64,000 nucleotides of DNA, taken from assembly GCF_014199615.1 (NCBI RefSeq), contig NZ_JACHOB010000005.1, positions 62,001 through 126,000 of the forward strand, read 5' to 3'. Origin of the DNA: Parvularcula dongshanensis (GTDB lineage Bacteria; Pseudomonadota; Alphaproteobacteria; Caulobacterales; Parvularculaceae). The notes below the pieces were generated by a model. The model worked only from the letters and a program-made list of their open reading frames with translations. It did not search any database and was not told the DNA's origin. A program made the position numbers and the translations under genes. Below, piece by piece: positions 54,827-62,895 of this stretch. The first letter of the stretch is position 1; each line of letters opens with the position of its first letter.

Positions 54827-55708
54827 ATGACCGACTGGGCAGACAGGAAGACGCGAGCGCGACGCTGGTTCGAGAGCCTGCGGGACGACCTTTGCGCCGC
54901 CTTCGAGGCGATTGAGGAGGAGGCCGAGACGGCTCTCTACGGGGCGGGTACGCCGGCCCGATTCGAACTCACGCCGTGGGACCGCTCGAACGATCCTGCG
55001 GTGGAGGCGGGCGGCGGCGTGATGGGCATGCTGCGCGGCAAGGTCTTCGAGAAGGTGGGCATCCACTGCTCGACCGTTCATGGCGAGTTCAGTCCGGAGT
55101 TCGCGAAGGCCATTCCCGGCGCGCAGGACGACCCGCGCTTCTGGGCCAGCGGCATCAGCCTGATCGCCCATGCCCGGAATCCGCACGTGCCCGCCGCGCA
55201 CATGAACACGCGGATGATCGTTACGACCAAGGGCTGGTTCGGGGGCGGCGGCGATCTGAACCCGATGATGGACGCCTATCGGAACGCCGAGCACGAAGAC
55301 ACGCTCGACTTCCATGCTGCGATGAGATCGGCGTGCGACCGGCACGGGCCGGACTACTACGCGCGCTTCTCCGAGGAGTGCGAGCGCTACTTCTGGCTGC
55401 CGCACCGGAACGAGGCCCGGGGCGTCGGCGGCATCTTCTACGACCGACACGACACCGGCGACTGGGCGGACGACTTCGCCTTCACCAAGGACGTCGGACG
55501 CGCCTTCCTCGACGTCTATCCTCGCCTCGTGCGTCGCCGGATGCATCAGCCCTGGACCGAGGCGGAGCGTGAGCATCAGCTCTTCCGCCGCGGCCGCTAT
55601 GCCGAGTTCAATCTTCTCTACGACCGCGGCACGACGTTCGGCCTCAAGACCGGAGGGAACGTGGAGTCGATTCTTTCGAGCCTGCCGCCCCTCGCGACCT
55701 GGCCCTGA
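54827..55708 (+). CDS. hemF: Oxygen-dependent coproporphyrinogen III oxidase
   Basis: Makes protoporphyrinogen IX in heme synthesis, using oxygen. 293 residues with the family segments [43 protein letters not shown] and [14 protein letters not shown]. It lies next to the heme-using petABC genes, a sensible pairing. The ATG at 54827 gives [17 protein letters not shown]. Its end overlaps a convergent small gene by 65 bases. Confidence 0.95.
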   Translation: MTDWADRKTRARRWFESLRDDLCAAFEAIEEEAETALYGAGTPARFELTPWDRSNDPAVEAGGGVMGMLRGKVFEKVGIHCSTVHGEFSPEFAKAIPGAQDDPRFWASGISLIAHARNPHVPAAHMNTRMIVTTKGWFGGGGDLNPMMDAYRNAEHEDTLDFHAAMRSACDRHGPDYYARFSEECERYFWLPHRNEARGVGGIFYDRHDTGDWADDFAFTKDVGRAFLDVYPRLVRRRMHQPWTEAEREHQLFRRGRYAEFNLLYDRGTTFGLKTGGNVESILSSLPPLATWP

Positions 55709-56102
55709 GGCGAACGGCGCCGGCGGCCCCGAGGAGCGAGCCGAACAGGCCTGCGGCCCAGACCCCCCAACCATAGTCCTGGTCGGTCGCGAGGATCAGG
55801 ATCACGCCGAGGACGCCCGCCGCCCCCGTGACGATCGCGGTGACCCCGCCCCTGCCCCGCAAGGGTTTCACGAGCGCGAGGAGGTGGACCGTCGCGCAGA
55901 AGAGCGCGAGGACAGCGACCGTCAGGCTCGTCAGGCCGATCACGCCGCCCTCCGGCAGGCAGAGAGGCGAGGCGTGCCACCGGGCCGATTGCAGGCATCG
56001 TCCGACCGGGGAAAGGAGCACGGCGCCGGTCCGTCCCCCCGCCTCCCACGGCGCGAAGAGAGCACTGATCGCGAGGCCGACGGCGAGGAGAAGCCGGATC
56101 AT
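55644..56102 (-). CDS. Hypothetical membrane protein
   Basis: The 152-residue frame has four hydrophobic helices ([68 protein letters not shown]) and a basic tail. That composition is not expected from a random shadow frame, but no ribosome site is clear and it overlaps the hemF end by 65 bases on the other strand. It is 43 bases upstream of the ATPase stop, i.e. downstream of the XrtA-type genes on the same strand. Confidence 0.55.
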   Translation of the reverse strand: MIRLLLAVGLAISALFAPWEAGGRTGAVLLSPVGRCLQSARWHASPLCLPEGGVIGLTSLTVAVLALFCATVHLLALVKPLRGRGGVTAIVTGAAGVLGVILILATDQDYGWGVWAAGLFGSLLGAAGAVRLRARSRGAAGSKESTPRSLRS

Positions 56103-56145
56103 CGTTCAGGGCGCCGATAGTCTGGCACCGGACCGGCGATCAGCC

Positions 56146-57618
56146 TCACGCCTCCTTCGATGCGTTCTCGATGCGCAAGGCATGAAGGCGTTTGGCCTGG
56201 CGTTCCAGGTCCTCGTCGATACGATCGCGCCGTGCGCGCCGCCGCGCATCCATCGCATCCGTCTCCCGGCGGATGAGCGCTAGGCTCTCGCGTAGGCTGT
56301 CGAGCGCCTCCGTCGTCTCCGCGAGGAAGGACTCGAGTGCGGCGCGGGCCGCTCCGTTGTCCTCCGTCGGTCGAACCTCTTCCGGATCGGCGGCCGCGGC
56401 CGGATCTTCCAGCGGCGCGGGACGAGACTCATCGTTGGCCGGCCTCTGAGCGCTGCTCATCAACTCGTCCGGCGACGTGAAGCCCCGCGCCCTTTGATGC
56501 GGCATTGCCTGTATCTCGAGGATGGCTGCGTTGATGTCCTTGACGGAGACCGTCCGCCCGCCGGCGCGCGCATCGTCCGGCACCGATGTTCCGCGAGACG
56601 GCGCCTTCGCCGTCGGCGCATCCTCTCGGGGCCGCGGCCGTGGCGGGGGTCCGGCCGCCGCCATGCTTCCGAGGCTCGCCGTCAGAAGCGCGAGCGTGCG
56701 CTCGGCTTCGGCTTCCTCCTCGGCGCTCGCCGCGGCCTCGACATCCGCCGCTGAAACGGCGTCCGCTAGAGGTTCCCGCCGCTCCCCGGCTTCGACTTCG
56801 ACTTCGGCCTCGACCTCCGCCGGCTCGGCATCTGACAACGCCGCGTGGACGTCTTCTGCGGTCGCCTGCGACTTTCCATCGAGCGCGAGCTTCATGAGAA
56901 CTTGCGAGCAGACCGCGTTGATACGCTGGGGGACGCCCTTGGTCTCCCGGTAGATGCTGCCGGCCGCTTCGGGCGTGAAGACGTCCTCGCCGGTCCAGCC
57001 GGCGATACGCAGGCGGTGGCGAATGTAGGCCTCCGTGTCCGCCGCGCTGAGCGCCGGCAGGTGGTAGGAGGCGACGACCCGCTGGCGGAACTGTTCCATC
57101 TCGGCACGGTAGAGCGCGCTGCGGAGGCTCGTCTGCCCGATTAGGCACAACTGAAGCAGCGCTTCCCCATCATGGGACAGGTTCGAGACGAGGCGCAGCG
57201 CTTCGAGCGCGTCGTCGTCCAGGCGTTGCGCCTCGTCGACGAGCAGGGACGCCTTGCGCCCGCGTTCGCGCTCGTCACGCAGGAAGTCGTGGAGCGACCG
57301 CATCGGATCCGCGCCTTCGATCGGCTGGCGGTCGAAGGCGGCAAGCACCTGTACCGGCAGCGCTTCGGCCGAGACGGCATCCGGGAGAAGCGTGCCCGCC
57401 ATCGTTTCGGTCTCGTCGAGGTCCATCAGGAGCCGCTCGACGACGATGGTCTTTCCGACGCCAGGCTCGCCGGTGATCACGACGAAGCCCTCGCCCTGCC
57501 GCAGGCCGTAGCGCAGATGCGCCATGGCCCGGCGGTGGGGGTCGCTCTCGTAGTAGAAGCCGACATCGGTGCTCAGTCGGAACGGCGTCCGCTCGAGTCC
57601 GAAGTGCTCTTCGATCAT
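56146..57618 (-). CDS. XrtA/PEP-CTERM-associated AAA ATPase (ExeA-like)
   Basis: 490 residues. The N-terminal AAA part has Walker A GEPGVGKT (residues 50-57), Walker B KASLLVDEAQRLDDDALEAL and arginine-containing sensor regions (RQRVVASYHLPALS). A long disordered, acidic Ala/Glu linker and a C-terminal coiled coil (RRARRDRIDEDLERQAKR) follow. The ExeA/GspA-like ATPases adjoining exosortase (XrtA) loci are thought to act in exopolysaccharide assembly. It is 19 bases after the outer-membrane protein stop. Confidence 0.82.
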   Translation of the reverse strand: MIEEHFGLERTPFRLSTDVGFYYESDPHRRAMAHLRYGLRQGEGFVVITGEPGVGKTIVVERLLMDLDETETMAGTLLPDAVSAEALPVQVLAAFDRQPIEGADPMRSLHDFLRDERERGRKASLLVDEAQRLDDDALEALRLVSNLSHDGEALLQLCLIGQTSLRSALYRAEMEQFRQRVVASYHLPALSAADTEAYIRHRLRIAGWTGEDVFTPEAAGSIYRETKGVPQRINAVCSQVLMKLALDGKSQATAEDVHAALSDAEPAEVEAEVEVEAGERREPLADAVSAADVEAAASAEEEAEAERTLALLTASLGSMAAAGPPPRPRPREDAPTAKAPSRGTSVPDDARAGGRTVSVKDINAAILEIQAMPHQRARGFTSPDELMSSAQRPANDESRPAPLEDPAAAADPEEVRPTEDNGAARAALESFLAETTEALDSLRESLALIRRETDAMDARRRARRDRIDEDLERQAKRLHALRIENASKEA

Positions 57619-57637
57619 GGCTTTCGCCTTCAGGGTT

Positions 57638-59620
57638 TTAGAACGTCCAGCGGAGGCCGGCGCTCACTGCGTTCTCCTTGTAATCAAGTTGCGTGCCGGT
57701 CGAGCTGCGCTCGGCATGGTAGATCTGTCCGGTCGCGGATAGTTGAGGACCGAGCTGCCAGGCCGCGCCGACCGCCCCGAAGATCTGACTGGAGTTGCGG
57801 TCCCGGTTGCCTTCGAGGCCGACGATGACGTCCTCGTAGAAGCGGCCGTCGTTCCGCTGATAGCGGGCGTTGGCGTAGGCCGACAGGCGGCGGGATATCT
57901 GCCGCCTCACCTGGCCGTTGAGCGAGACGATGCTGTTGCTGTTGTCGTCCGTGCCGCCGCCCAGGCCGAAGAGATCGCTGCCGGTGTAGTTGACGCTCGC
58001 CGAGACGCTGGTCCGGCGAAGGAAGTACGTCGCCGAGAGCGAGTATCGGTCGTACGCCCCTGCCCCGGACCCTTGCCGCGTCACGTCGTCGAAGCCGCCC
58101 TGGAAGCTGACCGCCTGTTCGAGCAGGCGTTCGGCCGACCCCGCCTGAACGTTCGAGAGCTGATCGAGGACGCGGACGGTGCGGCTGTTGAAGCCGCGGA
58201 ACCCGCGGAAGGTGCCTTGCGTGCCGGTGTCCAGGCGACGTTCGGCCGACGCCGTCACGTTGATGCGCGCGCTGGGGCGGTAATGGCCCTCGACCTCGAG
58301 CAGCGTTCCGCTGAACCGCTCGCCCAGCCGGACCTGGAGGCTGCTTCGCCGGCTCGGGACGGCGGTGAAGCCCACGGTCCACCAGACGCCCGAAAGGCCG
58401 CTCTCGGTATTGTCGGTGGGCGGTACTGAATCGACGAACCCCTGCGGGGTCAGTTCGACCGAGACGTCGTCATAGCCGACGCTCGCCGTCGCCGCGAAGA
58501 CGGAGTTGATCTCGTAGGCGCCTTCGACCTCGGCGGAGAGGCGTTCGATCTTCGACTCCGCGAGGATGTCGCTGCCGCTCTCCTCGGTGCGGTTGGCGAC
58601 GCCGGTCACGCGGAAGGCAATCTTGTCGAGAAGATCGCCGCTCCGGTACTCGAGGATGCCTTCGTGCGCCGTGCTGTCGTTGGCGTAGTTCTGTCCCTCG
58701 TCGACGAGGAAGAGGCGCTCGCCGGTGAAGCGTTCCGACTGGTCCAGGTTCTCGTCCACGACGAAGACACCCGTGTAGCGGTATCGCGCCTCGACCGAGC
58801 CGCCTTCGGCCACGTTGCGGAAGATGTACGGGCTCAGCGAGCCGCCCGCGAAGACGATCCGGTTGTCGAGGGCGCCGGAGCTCTCCGCGCTCAGGTTGTT
58901 GCGGGTGGACAAGGCCTGCTGCTCGGCGACCGCCGAGGCGTCGACGTAGAAGAGGTCGTCGACGATGCGGGCCGTCGCGGACCCCGCGATGTTCGGCTCG
59001 ATGAAGACCTCGTCGAGGTCGTTCAAACCGAAGGTCGGCCGGTCCGTGGCGAGGACCCCGTCCGGCAAGGCCACGTTGGGATCGATCGAATCGAGGAGGC
59101 GCTGATCGAGCGAGGCCCTGTCGGCGTAGGTGCCGACACGGACGCCGCCGTTCACGACGCCGGTCAGACCGGCGCGTTCGTAGACGGTGGCCCCCCGAAG
59201 CGAGGCGCTCAGCACGACGTTGTCGGGCGGCTCGACATCGACGAGTTGGAGGGTCGGGACGAAGTCGATGATCGGCTCGCCGGTCTCCTCGTCGACGACC
59301 GGTGCGCCCTCGTCGTCGATACGCGGCACCAGCACGCCGACTGTCGACTCGTCGCCCGTCTCGTCCGCCCGAAGGAAGTAGCGGGCCCGCTGATCGGAAA
59401 GGCGCCGGAAGTTGTCCGAGTAGGTGGCCCTGAGGTCGAGGTTCCAGCTCGAGACCAAGTTCCGCCGGGGCGCGGCGGGCACCCGGCGGTTGGGCACGTC
59501 CTGGCCCTCGCGGTCAGGCCGGTAGGTGTCTTGCGCCGCCGCCGGAAGGGCGGCGACCGCCAAGCCGCTCGCCGCGCAGAGAAGGGCGCGGCGAGCCGGT
59601 CGGTGTCTTCGGGTGGTCAT
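57638..59620 (-). CDS. PEP-CTERM-system outer-membrane beta-barrel protein (TIGR03016-like)
   Basis: 660 residues with a signal peptide (LAVAALPAAAQDTYRP) and a barrel of alternating short strands with aromatic residues (RYRYTGVFVVDENL, YSLSATYFLRRTSVSASVNY), ending VSAGLRWTF. The pattern matches the PEP-CTERM-system-associated outer-membrane proteins. It could be an outer-membrane component for exopolysaccharide. The ATG at 59620 (MTTRRHRPARR) has GAGGGA 8 bases before it; the 59638 ATG has none. Confidence 0.78.
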   Translation of the reverse strand: MTTRRHRPARRALLCAASGLAVAALPAAAQDTYRPDREGQDVPNRRVPAAPRRNLVSSWNLDLRATYSDNFRRLSDQRARYFLRADETGDESTVGVLVPRIDDEGAPVVDEETGEPIIDFVPTLQLVDVEPPDNVVLSASLRGATVYERAGLTGVVNGGVRVGTYADRASLDQRLLDSIDPNVALPDGVLATDRPTFGLNDLDEVFIEPNIAGSATARIVDDLFYVDASAVAEQQALSTRNNLSAESSGALDNRIVFAGGSLSPYIFRNVAEGGSVEARYRYTGVFVVDENLDQSERFTGERLFLVDEGQNYANDSTAHEGILEYRSGDLLDKIAFRVTGVANRTEESGSDILAESKIERLSAEVEGAYEINSVFAATASVGYDDVSVELTPQGFVDSVPPTDNTESGLSGVWWTVGFTAVPSRRSSLQVRLGERFSGTLLEVEGHYRPSARINVTASAERRLDTGTQGTFRGFRGFNSRTVRVLDQLSNVQAGSAERLLEQAVSFQGGFDDVTRQGSGAGAYDRYSLSATYFLRRTSVSASVNYTGSDLFGLGGGTDDNSNSIVSLNGQVRRQISRRLSAYANARYQRNDGRFYEDVIVGLEGNRDRNSSQIFGAVGAAWQLGPQLSATGQIYHAERSSTGTQLDYKENAVSAGLRWTF

Positions 59621-59700
59621 GAGCGTCCCTCTTCTCATCGGTCGCGGCGCACGCGCTCCGGCTCCCCAGCCTTATCGTTAGTCTCGTTCGGATCGTCCGG

Positions 59701-60339
59701 TCAGAACCGGCTCTCCGGCACGATGATGATGTCGCCGGGCTGAACCGGCACGTTGGCGCTGACGTCGCCGCGCCGCAGCAGGTCGTCGAGGCGAACGCGG
59801 TAGGTTTGATCGCCGCGGATCAGCTTCGTCCTGTTGCCCGAGGCGAACTCCGTCAGGCCGCCGACCTGAAGCATCACGTCGAGCACGGTCATGTTGGAGG
59901 AGTAGGGCAGCGGCGTCGGCTGCACGACTTCGCCGATGATGCGGACTTGTTGCTGTATGTCGCCGGTCGGCCGGTCGACGATGACCGTCACCTCCGGGTT
60001 CTTCACGTACTCCGACAGGACCCCTTCGATGTCGCGGGCAAGCTGGGTCGGCGTCTTGCCGGCGGCCATCATGTCCTCGACCAGCGGCGTCGAGATGCGC
60101 CCGTCCGGGCGGACGACGATGTTGGTGCTGAGCTCCGCGGCGCGCCAGACGAAGATCTGGAGCGCGTCGTTGGCGCCGATGAGGTAGTCCGGCGCGAGCT
60201 CGACGGCCCCCTCCCCGTCGCCACCCGGCAAGGCGCCGGCACCCGGCGCCTGCGGTCCGATCGGAGCTTGGCAGGCGGCGAGGGCCAGCAGGGCCAGCGC
60301 CCCGAATCCGGCTGCGGAAAGGCGAGCTTGAAGCAGCAT
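59701..60339 (-). CDS. Wza-type polysaccharide export lipoprotein (XrtA system)
   Basis: 212 residues with lipobox Cys23 (LLALAAC), the Poly_export domain (DYLIGANDALQIFVWRAAEL, STNIVVRPDGRISTPLVEDM) and a SLBB domain (VRIIGEVVQPTPLPYSSN, LDVMLQVGGLTEFASGN). It forms the outer-membrane part of capsule or exopolysaccharide channels. It is followed by the PEP-CTERM barrel gene; no chain-length (Wzc/GNVR) or tyrosine-kinase gene lies between them. Confidence 0.9.
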   Translation of the reverse strand: MLLQARLSAAGFGALALLALAACQAPIGPQAPGAGALPGGDGEGAVELAPDYLIGANDALQIFVWRAAELSTNIVVRPDGRISTPLVEDMMAAGKTPTQLARDIEGVLSEYVKNPEVTVIVDRPTGDIQQQVRIIGEVVQPTPLPYSSNMTVLDVMLQVGGLTEFASGNRTKLIRGDQTYRVRLDDLLRRGDVSANVPVQPGDIIIVPESRF

Positions 60340-60536
60340 GATCTCTTCACTCCATTCGCCGCGCGCGCGGGCCCCCGCGCGGTCGCGACCTTGCAAGAAA
60401 CGGTGACAGGCCCAGCCGGGCCGACCCCTCATATCGGACGATCCTAGGCGGGAAAGACGCCGCACGATAGCGCCCGCCCGACAGGCGCCGCAGCGGCGTG
60501 GTCTTCGTTCGCGGATACCGGGCCCGAACCGCCGAC

Positions 60537-60953
60537 CTAGTCGTCGCGGTGGACCTTCTCGCGCTTCTCGTGGCGCTCTTGCGCTTCGAGGCTCAACGTC
60601 GCCGTAGGCCGGGCCTCCAGACGCCCGAGCGAGATGGGGTCGCCCGTCTCGTCGCAATAGCCATACTCGCCCGTCTCGATGCGGCGGAGCGCGGCGTCGA
60701 TCTTCGAGATCAGCTTCCGCTGACGGTCGCGCGTACGCAGTTCCAGCGCGTGGTCCGTCTCCGACGAGGCGCGGTCTGCCGGATCGGCGAGGTGGAGGCT
60801 CTGACCCTGAAGATTGCCGATCGTGTCCTTGCTCTCGCGGAGGATGTCCTCACGCCAGGCCAGAAGCTTCTTCTTGAAGTAGTCGAGCTGCCGTTCGTTC
60901 ATGAACGGCTCGTTGTCGCTCGGTCGATAGTCTACCGTATTCGTCGCCGTCAC
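60537..60953 (-). CDS. dksA: RNA polymerase-binding protein DksA
   Basis: 138-residue coiled-coil protein that works with ppGpp at the RNA polymerase secondary channel. It starts at GTG 60953 (GGAGAGA upstream) and has FMNERQLDYFKKKLLAWRED, RASSETDHALELRTRDRQRK and SLEAQERHEKREKVHRDD. The Zn-finger has only one cysteine (YGYCDETGDP) where E. coli DksA has four, as is normal in Alphaproteobacteria. A hairpin sits directly before the ribosome site. Confidence 0.92.
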   Translation of the reverse strand: MTATNTVDYRPSDNEPFMNERQLDYFKKKLLAWREDILRESKDTIGNLQGQSLHLADPADRASSETDHALELRTRDRQRKLISKIDAALRRIETGEYGYCDETGDPISLGRLEARPTATLSLEAQERHEKREKVHRDD

Positions 60954-60964
60954 GTCGATCTCTC

Positions 60965-60987
60965 CTGCCCTCTCGGCGGTAGGGCAG
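60965..60987 (-). promoter_or_regulatory. Hairpin next to the dksA ribosome site
   Basis: Perfect 7-bp stem CTGCCCT / AGGGCAG with a 9-base loop; its 3' arm on the mRNA ends immediately before the GAGAGA ribosome site of dksA. It could affect translation initiation. Confidence 0.4.
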
Positions 60988-61186
60988 CGGCCCACGCCAC
61001 CCCTTACCCGCCCGTCTGCCCCGCGCGGCTGATACCGGCACTGGGGGTCAGGAACAACTCCATACTCTCACGCCAGCGTGTGAAGGAGCCGTGAACGATC
61101 GGTAAGCGGAAACGAGACCTTACGGAAAGTTGTCCCCCTCGGCCGCGACGCCGCCATCGTGCCCCCCAGAGTGCCGGGAGGACGCG

Positions 61187-61705
61187 ATGAAGGTGAGTGA
61201 GGACGGAAGAGCGCTGATCAGGCGCTTCGAAGGCTTGGCGCTTCGGGCCTATCAGGATGCCGCCGGCGTCTGGACGATCGGCTACGGGCATACGGGCGAG
61301 GCCGCGCGGCAGGGCAGCTCGCTGGGAGAGGCCGATGCCGAAGCGCTCCTCCGATCGGACCTCGCGCGCTTCGAAGAGGGCGTCGCCGAACGCCTGCTCG
61401 TTCCGGTCGATCAGAATCAGTTCGACGCGCTCGTGTCGCTCGCGTTCAACATTGGGCTGGCCGCCTTCGGCAGGTCGACGGCGCTGCGCCGTCTCAACGC
61501 CGGCGACGTGGTCGGCGCGGCGTCCGCCATGACGTGGTGGAACAAGGCGACGGTGGCGGGACGCAAGCGGACTCTGCCCGGACTGGTCCGGCGCCGCGCC
61601 GCCGAAGCGGCGCTGTTCCTCTCCGGCCCGGACTACCAGTTGCCGGTCGTCGCCACCCAGTCTGGATCGTCCTGCACCTCGCGCTCGAAGGTCAGGAAGT
61701 CGTAG
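61187..61705 (+). CDS. GH24 (phage-type) lysozyme
   Basis: 172 residues with the GH24 triad in RRFEGLALRAYQD and WTIGYGHT: Glu15, Asp24 and Thr30, spaced as in T4 lysozyme (Glu11, Asp20, Thr26). No signal peptide or membrane anchor, and no holin nearby. A GGGAGG site is 6 bases before the ATG. It is not in a prophage here. It overlaps the convergent YkgJ-type gene by 73 bases. May be domesticated or a cell-wall remodeller. Confidence 0.88.
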   Translation: MKVSEDGRALIRRFEGLALRAYQDAAGVWTIGYGHTGEAARQGSSLGEADAEALLRSDLARFEEGVAERLLVPVDQNQFDALVSLAFNIGLAAFGRSTALRRLNAGDVVGAASAMTWWNKATVAGRKRTLPGLVRRRAAEAALFLSGPDYQLPVVATQSGSSCTSRSKVRKS

Positions 61706-62025
61706 TAACCGCACCTGTTCTGCGCGGGGAAGTCGCGGCAGATCGCCGGTCGCGCTTCGTAGATGCTGCAGCCGCGGGTCTCCGTATCCAGCATTCGGCA
61801 GATCGTACCGAAGTGCTCGTCGGGCTTGTGCCGAAGCACGAGCGGGCTCTCCGCGTCACCCTTCCTGACGAAGCGGCGGCGGGCGCCCGCGAAGTCGAGC
61901 CCGAAATGCGCCGCGAGCCGGTGGATGTCTTCCTCCGTTACCGGAATGTGCTGGTAGGAGCAGCAATAGGCCGGGCACTTCAGGCAGTCGTAGCGCGCGG
62001 CGGGATCGTCATCCGTGGTCGTCAT
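61633..62025 (-). CDS. YkgJ-family cysteine-cluster protein
   Basis: 130 residues with a Cys-rich zinc/iron-chelating pattern: CLKCPAYCC, TICRMLDTETRGC, ARPAICRDFP and NRCGYY. YkgJ (UPF0153) proteins are metal-binding with unknown function. The start ATG at 62025 gives MTTTDDDPAARYDCLKCP. Its C-terminus overlaps the lysozyme end by 73 bases on the other strand; both frames are well supported. Confidence 0.85.
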   Translation of the reverse strand: MTTTDDDPAARYDCLKCPAYCCSYQHIPVTEEDIHRLAAHFGLDFAGARRRFVRKGDAESPLVLRHKPDEHFGTICRMLDTETRGCSIYEARPAICRDFPAQNRCGYYDFLTFEREVQDDPDWVATTGNW

Positions 62026-62110
62026 CCGTCCGACTTCCGCTGTGCTGCCACCGAAGGCAAGGCTGATCAGGACGTTGACAAGCGAATCGCTTCTCGCGCT
62101 TCATAAGGAC

Positions 62111-62590
62111 ATGAACCAAGCCGCCCTCAAGCCCGTTCCGACTGACGACTTGCCCATCGACGCCAGCGCCGCTGCGACCGGACGTCCGGACACGACGCTC
62201 GCGCTCACCCGCGGCGTCGCGCGGCTGATGACGCAGATGGGGCTTGCCGTGATCGCCGAGTTCAAGCTCCCGAACGGACGGCGGGCCGACCTCGCCGGGC
62301 TGGGGCCGAAGGGCGAACTCGTCATCGTCGAGGTGAAGTCGTGCCGCGCGGACCTGGCCGTAGACACGAAGTGGCCCGAGTACCGGGACTACTGCGACCG
62401 TTTCTACTTCGCCGTGAACGAGGTCTTCCCGCTCGAGATGGTCCCGGAAGACGAGGGCCTCATCGTCGCGGACGCGTTCGGCGGCGCGATCCTGCGCGAA
62501 GGCGAACTGAGGAAGCTTTCGGGCGCTCGCCGCAAGGCGGTCACCTTGCGTTTCGCCCGTCAGGCGGCCTTCGGTTGCGGTGGTTTCTGA
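62111..62590 (+). CDS. mmcB: MmcB-family DNA repair protein
   Basis: 159 residues with a PD-(D/E)XK nuclease-like core: RRADLAGLGPKGELVIVEVK, SCRADLAVDTKWPEYRDYC. MmcB is SOS-induced in Caulobacter and helps survival of mitomycin C. AAGGAC lies 5 bases before the ATG. No GTTC-N7-GTTC box is seen upstream here, so LexA control is not supported for this copy. Confidence 0.88.
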   Translation: MNQAALKPVPTDDLPIDASAAATGRPDTTLALTRGVARLMTQMGLAVIAEFKLPNGRRADLAGLGPKGELVIVEVKSCRADLAVDTKWPEYRDYCDRFYFAVNEVFPLEMVPEDEGLIVADAFGGAILREGELRKLSGARRKAVTLRFARQAAFGCGGF

Positions 62591-62680
62591 CAGGCGAAGG
62601 CCGGGTGCGGCGGAATGCCCCCTCTCCCGCTTGTCACGCGTATCGCCTTGGAACGCTTTGGAAAGGGCGTAAGTGAAGCA

Positions 62681-62859
62681 GTGGCGGCGTCCGTGGCGCT
62701 CGTCCTGACGGACTGAGCGCGAGGTCTCTACTCTCTCCCCCGAAGGGGACCTTGGCGGACGCCGCCACCACCGGAACCGAAGTTCCTGAGTGGGAATGTG
62801 GGCAGGTACACTCCCCCCGAAGCGCGGCGACATGAGGTTGGGCAGGTGCCGCCACGCGC
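62681..62859 (-). ncRNA. Candidate structured RNA in the mmcB/HAD gap
   Basis: The 305-base gap (62591-62895) between convergent genes has no protein gene. On the minus strand, in order: an 8-bp stem (62850-62859 with 62822-62829, 2-base bulge), a 5-bp stem (62809-62813 with 62788-62792), GGAAC-UUCG-GUUCC (62773-62786), then a perfect 13-bp stem (62756-62768 with 62681-62693) closing two hairpins, one CCCC-UUCG-GGGG (62737-62748, with an outer AGGU/ACCU pairing) and one of 10 bp (62696-62720). cUUCGg loops form only in minus-strand RNA. It does not look like 6S, SRP, RNase P or tmRNA. No U-run terminator found; 3' end unknown. Confidence 0.55.
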
Positions 62860-62868
62860 CACAATCCT

Positions 62869-62884
62869 AGCACAAACCGTGCCA
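62869..62884 (-). promoter_or_regulatory. Sigma-54-type promoter for the candidate RNA
   Basis: TGGCACGGTTTGTGCT on the minus strand. It matches the RpoN consensus TGGCACG-N4-TTGCW except for one T to G. The GG and GC are spaced 11 bases apart as for the -24 and -12 elements, which predicts transcription start near 62858, exactly the edge of the first hairpin of the candidate RNA. It is 12 bases after the HAD stop. Confidence 0.5.
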
Positions 62885-62895
62885 AGTGAGGACGA

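Noticed and set aside
61187-61705. Prophage remnant around the lysozyme
   Set aside because: Neighbours are housekeeping genes (dksA, ykgJ, mmcB), no integrase, holin, capsid or att-like repeats; only an isolated lysozyme.
62591-62895. Possible riboswitch (glycine or cobalamin) in the mmcB/HAD gap
   Set aside because: Neither glycine nor cobalamin core motifs are complete, and no gene start follows on either strand: both flanking genes end here.
62591-62895. 6S RNA, SRP RNA, RNase P RNA or tmRNA
   Set aside because: No single long bulged hairpin (6S), no GGAAGGAAGCAGCC-like tip (SRP), no GAGGAAAGUCCGG (RNase P) and no tag-peptide or tRNA-like part (tmRNA).
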